Shown here piece after piece: positions 5,478-8,304 of a stretch of DNA of 8,304 bases. Source of the DNA: Victivallales bacterium (GTDB lineage Bacteria; Verrucomicrobiota; Lentisphaeria; Oligosphaerales; Lenti-02); NCBI GenBank assembly GCA_018648945.1, contig JABGQJ010000208.1:2738-11041 (forward strand). Reading direction: 5' to 3'. The notes beneath the pieces are model-generated. The model saw only the letters and a program-made list of their open reading frames with translations, had not been told where the DNA came from and did no database searches. The position numbers and the translations under genes were made by a program. Within the stretch, counting starts at the first letter, position 1; every line of letters begins with the position of its first letter.

Positions 5478-7445
5478 ATGAAGAGAAGCTGCCTCCTCCC
5501 CCTCTTGTCCTTCGCGAGCATGGGCCTCCTCGCCCAGGAAACCGCACCCGACCAGGCCGGCGCCAAGATCGTGCGCATGGGCGACTATGTGGTGGAATCG
5601 AGGAGTGCGGAGCGAGACCTGATCAACAATCCGGGGCTCGAATCGGCCGCTCTGGAAATCGCCACCTCCACGGTGGACCGCCTGCAGCTCCAGCTACAGG
5701 GCGCCGAGACCCTCACCGACGCCCTCGACTTCGCTCCCGGGGTGCTTACCGAGACGCGGGGCCGCAAGGTCAAGAGTTTCTCCTCCTTCCGCGGCCAGAT
5801 CTACCCCTATCCCGACTATGCCCTGAACGGTGTCTGGCAGCGTGAGTTTCTGGAGTTGCCCTACATCTTCCCCGCCGCCTTCGTCGAGCGTGTCGAGATC
5901 CTGCGCTCCAGTGGGGCGCTGATGATCGGGCCCAATTCCGGACTGGTCGGGGCGATCAACGTGATTCCCCGGCGATTCGAGGAACAGACCACCATCGTCC
6001 ACGCCGAGTACGGTCGCTTCAACTCCGGGCGGGCCAGTTTCGTCACCGGCGACTCCTCCGAACGGGGCTACTACACGGTCGGCGGCAGTTGGTCGGCCAC
6101 GGACGGGCCGGACGACGAGAACGCCGTCGAGCGCATGGCCAGTGTCTTTGGCACGGGCGGTCTCCAGCTGGATGGCGGGCTGCGCCTGGAGGCCACCGCC
6201 TTCTACATGAAGGGTGAGCGCGAACTGCGCAAACCCCAGGATCCCGCCAACCTGGCGCTGATGGCCCGGACCGAGCAGTACTCTCACTACACGATGTACG
6301 GGGCCAATCTGCGCGCGGTCCTCGAACACAGCGAGGGCGCATCCACCGAGCTGACCCTTGGTTACATCAAGCGCATCCCCGAGTTCGAGTGGGCGGAGAA
6401 GATCAGCAAGAATGGCACCTTCGAGGACTGGGAATACACCGCCGGACTTGCTCACGCGCGCAACCTTGGCGAGAACAACACGCTGCGCGTCGGCGTGCAG
6501 TGGAACCAGTGGGTCTGCCCCGACGGCAAACGCTTCTACACGGGGCGGGAAATGGACGTGCACACCTTCTCCGGCTTCGTGATCGACGAGCACCGCTTCG
6601 GCGCCCTGACCCTTGACGCCGGGCTCCGCTACACCCGCGCCTACTACAACAAATACACCCACGCCAGCTTCAACATCACCGGTCAGAACCTGAAGTCCTA
6701 TGCGGTCGAGGACGAATGGGCCGACCCGACCATGACCGCCACCCTCGGGGCCAAGTACACGCTCAACGAAACGGCGGAACTCTACGCCCACCTGGCCTTC
6801 GGCACCGTGGATGCCCCGCCCGGTGCCGCCACCGAGAACGGCGAGGTGCTGGAGCGCGAAGCCCGGCTGATGACCGACCTGGGCGTGAAATTTGAACGTC
6901 CCGGCATCGGCATGCTGAAGGTCGGCGGCTTCTGGACCATCCGCGACAACGCCAGCATCCTGATCAAGGACGTGCTGAACGCGGACAAGGACAACATCGA
7001 TATCTACACCGTCGGCGACGTACGCCAATACGGACTCGAAATCGAGGCCCGCTCCGCCAAACTATGGGACAAGGTCGAGTTCTTCGCTGCCGCCACCTTC
7101 ATGAACTCCATCAGGAACATGGACGGCGACTGGGCGAACTACATGGAAATCCCGGACCAGATCGTCACGGCCGGCATCTATGGGGAGTTCGGCCCGCTGG
7201 ATGTCAATCTCTTCGGCAAGTACGTCTCGCGATTCGAGAATCTGCGCTTTGCCCAGGACAAGCAGTACCACGACCTTGGCGACTTCACGGACCTGAACCT
7301 GACCATCGGCTACCGCTTCGGCAATGAACAGCAGACCCGGGTGTACGTTGCCCTGGAGAACCTCTTCGATGACGAATACTCCACCGTAGTCGGCTATCCC
7401 GACTATGGATTCCAGGCGTCCGTCGGCCTGCGCCATACGTTCTAG
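5478..7445 (+). CDS. TonB-dependent outer-membrane receptor
   Basis: The protein has 655 residues from the ATG at 5478, which has CGGAG 7 bases upstream and begins a clear signal peptide (basic MKR, hydrophobic core, probable cleavage after LLA at residue 19). A TonB-box-like stretch, DYVVES, is at 36-41. The plug domain spans roughly 55-165, with SFRGQIYPYPDYALNGVW (103-120) and the signature around FVERVEILRSSGALMIGPNSG (135-155) followed by GAINVIP. The rest is a 22-strand-type beta barrel, closing with ENLFDDEYSTVVGYPDYG and a terminal GLRHTF ending in Phe, as outer-membrane barrels require for BAM insertion. Such receptors import iron complexes, cobalamin, nickel or glycans using TonB-ExbBD energy. 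The NLFDDEY...GYP ending recalls BtuB-like receptors, but the ligand cannot be read from sequence. No transporter or SusD partner is adjacent. Size and motifs are complete. Confidence 0.94.
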   Translation: MKRSCLLPLLSFASMGLLAQETAPDQAGAKIVRMGDYVVESRSAERDLINNPGLESAALEIATSTVDRLQLQLQGAETLTDALDFAPGVLTETRGRKVKSFSSFRGQIYPYPDYALNGVWQREFLELPYIFPAAFVERVEILRSSGALMIGPNSGLVGAINVIPRRFEEQTTIVHAEYGRFNSGRASFVTGDSSERGYYTVGGSWSATDGPDDENAVERMASVFGTGGLQLDGGLRLEATAFYMKGERELRKPQDPANLALMARTEQYSHYTMYGANLRAVLEHSEGASTELTLGYIKRIPEFEWAEKISKNGTFEDWEYTAGLAHARNLGENNTLRVGVQWNQWVCPDGKRFYTGREMDVHTFSGFVIDEHRFGALTLDAGLRYTRAYYNKYTHASFNITGQNLKSYAVEDEWADPTMTATLGAKYTLNETAELYAHLAFGTVDAPPGAATENGEVLEREARLMTDLGVKFERPGIGMLKVGGFWTIRDNASILIKDVLNADKDNIDIYTVGDVRQYGLEIEARSAKLWDKVEFFAAATFMNSIRNMDGDWANYMEIPDQIVTAGIYGEFGPLDVNLFGKYVSRFENLRFAQDKQYHDLGDFTDLNLTIGYRFGNEQQTRVYVALENLFDDEYSTVVGYPDYGFQASVGLRHTF

Positions 7446-7463
7446 ACCAACTGGGTGACAGGT

Positions 7464-7568
7464 ATGCCCCTTCCGAGAATCGTGAAGTTGCTGCTGTGCG
7501 GCGTTTGCGCTGGCGTACTCGGCGGGGTCTGGTGGACGGGGAGCCAGAACAAATCGCGACGGGGCTGA
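7464..7568 (+). CDS. Possible short membrane-anchored ORF, or 5' part of a frameshifted gene
   Basis: An ATG 18 bases after the receptor stop opens 34 codons. The start reads MPLPRIVKLLLCGVCAGVL, a basic then hydrophobic stretch like a membrane anchor or signal sequence, then GGVWWTG and a polar basic tail. The upstream GACAGG is a poor ribosome binding site. Its codons favour G or C at third positions, as in neighbouring genes. It may be a small protein, the start of a broken gene whose next part is in another frame, or chance. I know no matching family. Confidence 0.22.
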   Translation: MPLPRIVKLLLCGVCAGVLGGVWWTGSQNKSRRG

Positions 7569-7765
7569 CGGGCGTCCGCGACTACTGCTTCACAGACGAT
7601 CCCTCGCTTCTCCTCGTCTCCCGCGAGCGCCTGAACCGCTTTGGAGCGCCGCGCCACTACCTTGATGATCGACCTGGCAAGCCCCGGACAACGCCACCTG
7701 CTCTCCGCGACACACGTGCCTTCCTGGTGCCTCTGGGAGCCATCCCCCTCCCCCCGGAAATAGTT

Positions 7766-7801
7766 GGTGCCTCCCGCAGCATACTGCAATCGGGAGGCAC
7801 C
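7766..7801. terminator. Perfect 11-bp hairpin, probable transcription terminator
   Basis: GGTGCCTCCCG (7766-7776) is matched exactly by CGGGAGGCACC (7791-7801) with a 14-base loop; an alternative inner stem GCAG/CTGC exists within it. There is no clear T-run on either side, so it is a non-canonical terminator or another RNA structure. It lies 320 bases after the receptor stop and just after an in-frame TAG (7760-7762), as expected if a short gene ended here. Confidence 0.55.
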
Positions 7802-7862
7802 GTATCTAACAGGGCGGCGCAACCGGCGCCTGCTCCTGAGAGAGGCAACGCGGAGAATGTCG

Positions 7863-7890
7863 TTGCCCGTCGCTTACTACTCTGTATGAT
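7863..7890 (+). promoter_or_regulatory. Candidate sigma-70 promoter of the HAD-family gene
   Basis: TTGCCC (7863-7868) and TATGAT (7885-7890) are 16 bases apart and match four and five of six consensus bases. They lie after the hairpin and about 125 bases before the HAD start, a plausible place for a new transcription unit. Confidence 0.35.
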
Positions 7891-8016
7891 GGCCGCAACG
7901 TGGCGGAGTTCCCAGTCCTCGCGGAAAAAACGAGCGAAGCACGGTCGGAATGGCGCACTATGTTCCCCGGTGTCTCACGGTCGCCTGCCTGCTCCCCCCA
8001 CAACCCACCACTCTAC

Positions 8017-8304
8017 ATGACCTCATTTCGCACCTGGTTCTCCTCCCATGCCCCGGAAATCGACGCGCTCCTACTCGATGTGGATGGCGTCCTGATGACC
8101 TCCCGCACCCCGTTGCCGGGAAGCCGCGAGCTGCTGACTGAGCTGCGCGGACGCCAGTTTCCGTTTCTGCTCCTCACCAACGACGGCTGCAACTCCCCCG
8201 CCCAGAAGACCGCCTACCTGGAACAGGGCGGCCTTCGTTTCTCCGTCGACGAGCTCGTTTCCTCCAGCCACCCACTGGCGGAGCTGGTACAGGAACGCGG
8301 CTGG
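8017..8304 (+). CDS. HAD-superfamily hydrolase, class IIA (NagD-like), 3' end cut by window edge
   Basis: The frame runs 96 codons from an ATG at 8017 to the right edge without a stop. Motif I is LLLDVDGVL (18-26), with D21 as the expected nucleophile and D23 as the acid/base. LLLTNDG (51-57) gives motif II, with T54 and N55. The spacing, and PGSRELLTELR between them, resembles HAD-IIA phosphatases such as NagD, AraL and phosphoglycolate phosphatase. Class and substrate depend on the missing cap and motifs III-IV. No ribosome binding site is visible. An in-frame ATG 19 codons upstream (7960) would add a Pro/Ser-rich stretch unlike the family, so I prefer 8017. The substrate is unknown. Confidence 0.85.
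   Translation, partial: MTSFRTWFSSHAPEIDALLLDVDGVLMTSRTPLPGSRELLTELRGRQFPFLLLTNDGCNSPAQKTAYLEQGGLRFSVDELVSSSHPLAELVQERGW

Larger units (their letters stand above)
7446..8016. other. 571-base region between TonB receptor and HAD gene
   Basis: The region has no gene I can name. It holds a 34-codon hydrophobic ORF (7464-7568), coding-like stretches around 7532-7680 (frame starting 7532) and 7669-7762 (frame of the short ORF), a perfect hairpin at 7766-7801, a small GGCGC/GCGCC hairpin at 7816-7830 and a candidate promoter at 7863-7890. A long open frame (7496-8020) crosses the hairpin. Its second half is rich in Ser, Arg, Pro and His and looks non-coding. Confidence 0.5.

Noticed and set aside
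5694..7028. Minus-strand 444-codon open frame opposite the TonB receptor
   Set aside because: The receptor is complete and convincing on the other strand; the antisense product is compositionally odd, with no domain seen.
7442..7822. Minus-strand 126-codon open frame after the receptor
   Set aside because: It runs through the perfect hairpin, has no recognisable feature and begins without a ribosome binding site.
1..8304. CRISPR arrays, tRNA or rRNA genes, insertion sequences, toxin-antitoxin or defence modules
   Set aside because: No regularly spaced repeats, cloverleaf-like segments, transposase motifs or defence-protein motifs were seen on either strand.

Overview
The window is GC-rich (by eye about 60-65%) and tightly packed, and all of its genes look bacterial. 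The most informative gene for the organism is a prepilin-like protein with both a GFTLIE-type N-terminal methylation motif and a C-terminal H-X9-DG motif. Such proteins are abundant in Lentisphaerae, Planctomycetes, Verrucomicrobia and some neighbouring phyla. A TonB-dependent receptor shows a Gram-negative envelope. A UroD-superfamily protein of a type common in the same groups agrees with this. I infer a member of the PVC group or a related phylum, and cannot name the genus.

Layout: (1) 3-1927, minus strand: a UroD/MtaA-like protein followed after 5 bases by a PflX-type radical SAM protein that runs off the left edge. (2) 1928-2053: a short divergent promoter region with an inverted repeat. 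(3) 2054-3396, plus strand: histidinol-phosphate aminotransferase (hisC), overlapping by 4 bases with a GTG-started DUF503/YlxP-like gene. (4) 3375-4124, minus strand: a polysaccharide deacetylase-family protein whose 3' end overlaps the DUF503 gene by 22 bases. (5) 4208-5004, minus strand: a prepilin-like protein followed by a strong intrinsic terminator. (6) 5005-5477: a 473-base divergent gap with a candidate extended -10 promoter for the prepilin gene and a structured leader for the next gene. (7) 5478-7445, plus strand: a TonB-dependent outer-membrane receptor. (8) 7446-8016: a 571-base gap with coding-like patches in two frames, a perfect 11-bp inverted repeat and a candidate promoter. 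(9) 8017-8304, plus strand: the start of a HAD-family (NagD-like) phosphatase, cut by the right edge.

The genes do not form one obvious pathway. hisC is biosynthetic and stands apart from other his genes. DUF503 is probably ribosome- or RNA-associated. The deacetylase, prepilin and TonB receptor concern polysaccharide or envelope functions. The UroD-like and PflX-like pair is the best candidate for a small functional unit of unknown substrate. I found no complete novel defence or mobile system, CRISPR array, tRNA or insertion sequence. The points most worth a second look are the structured TonB-receptor leader (with a weak resemblance to a cobalamin box), the frame-switching region after the receptor, and the UroD-like/radical SAM pair.
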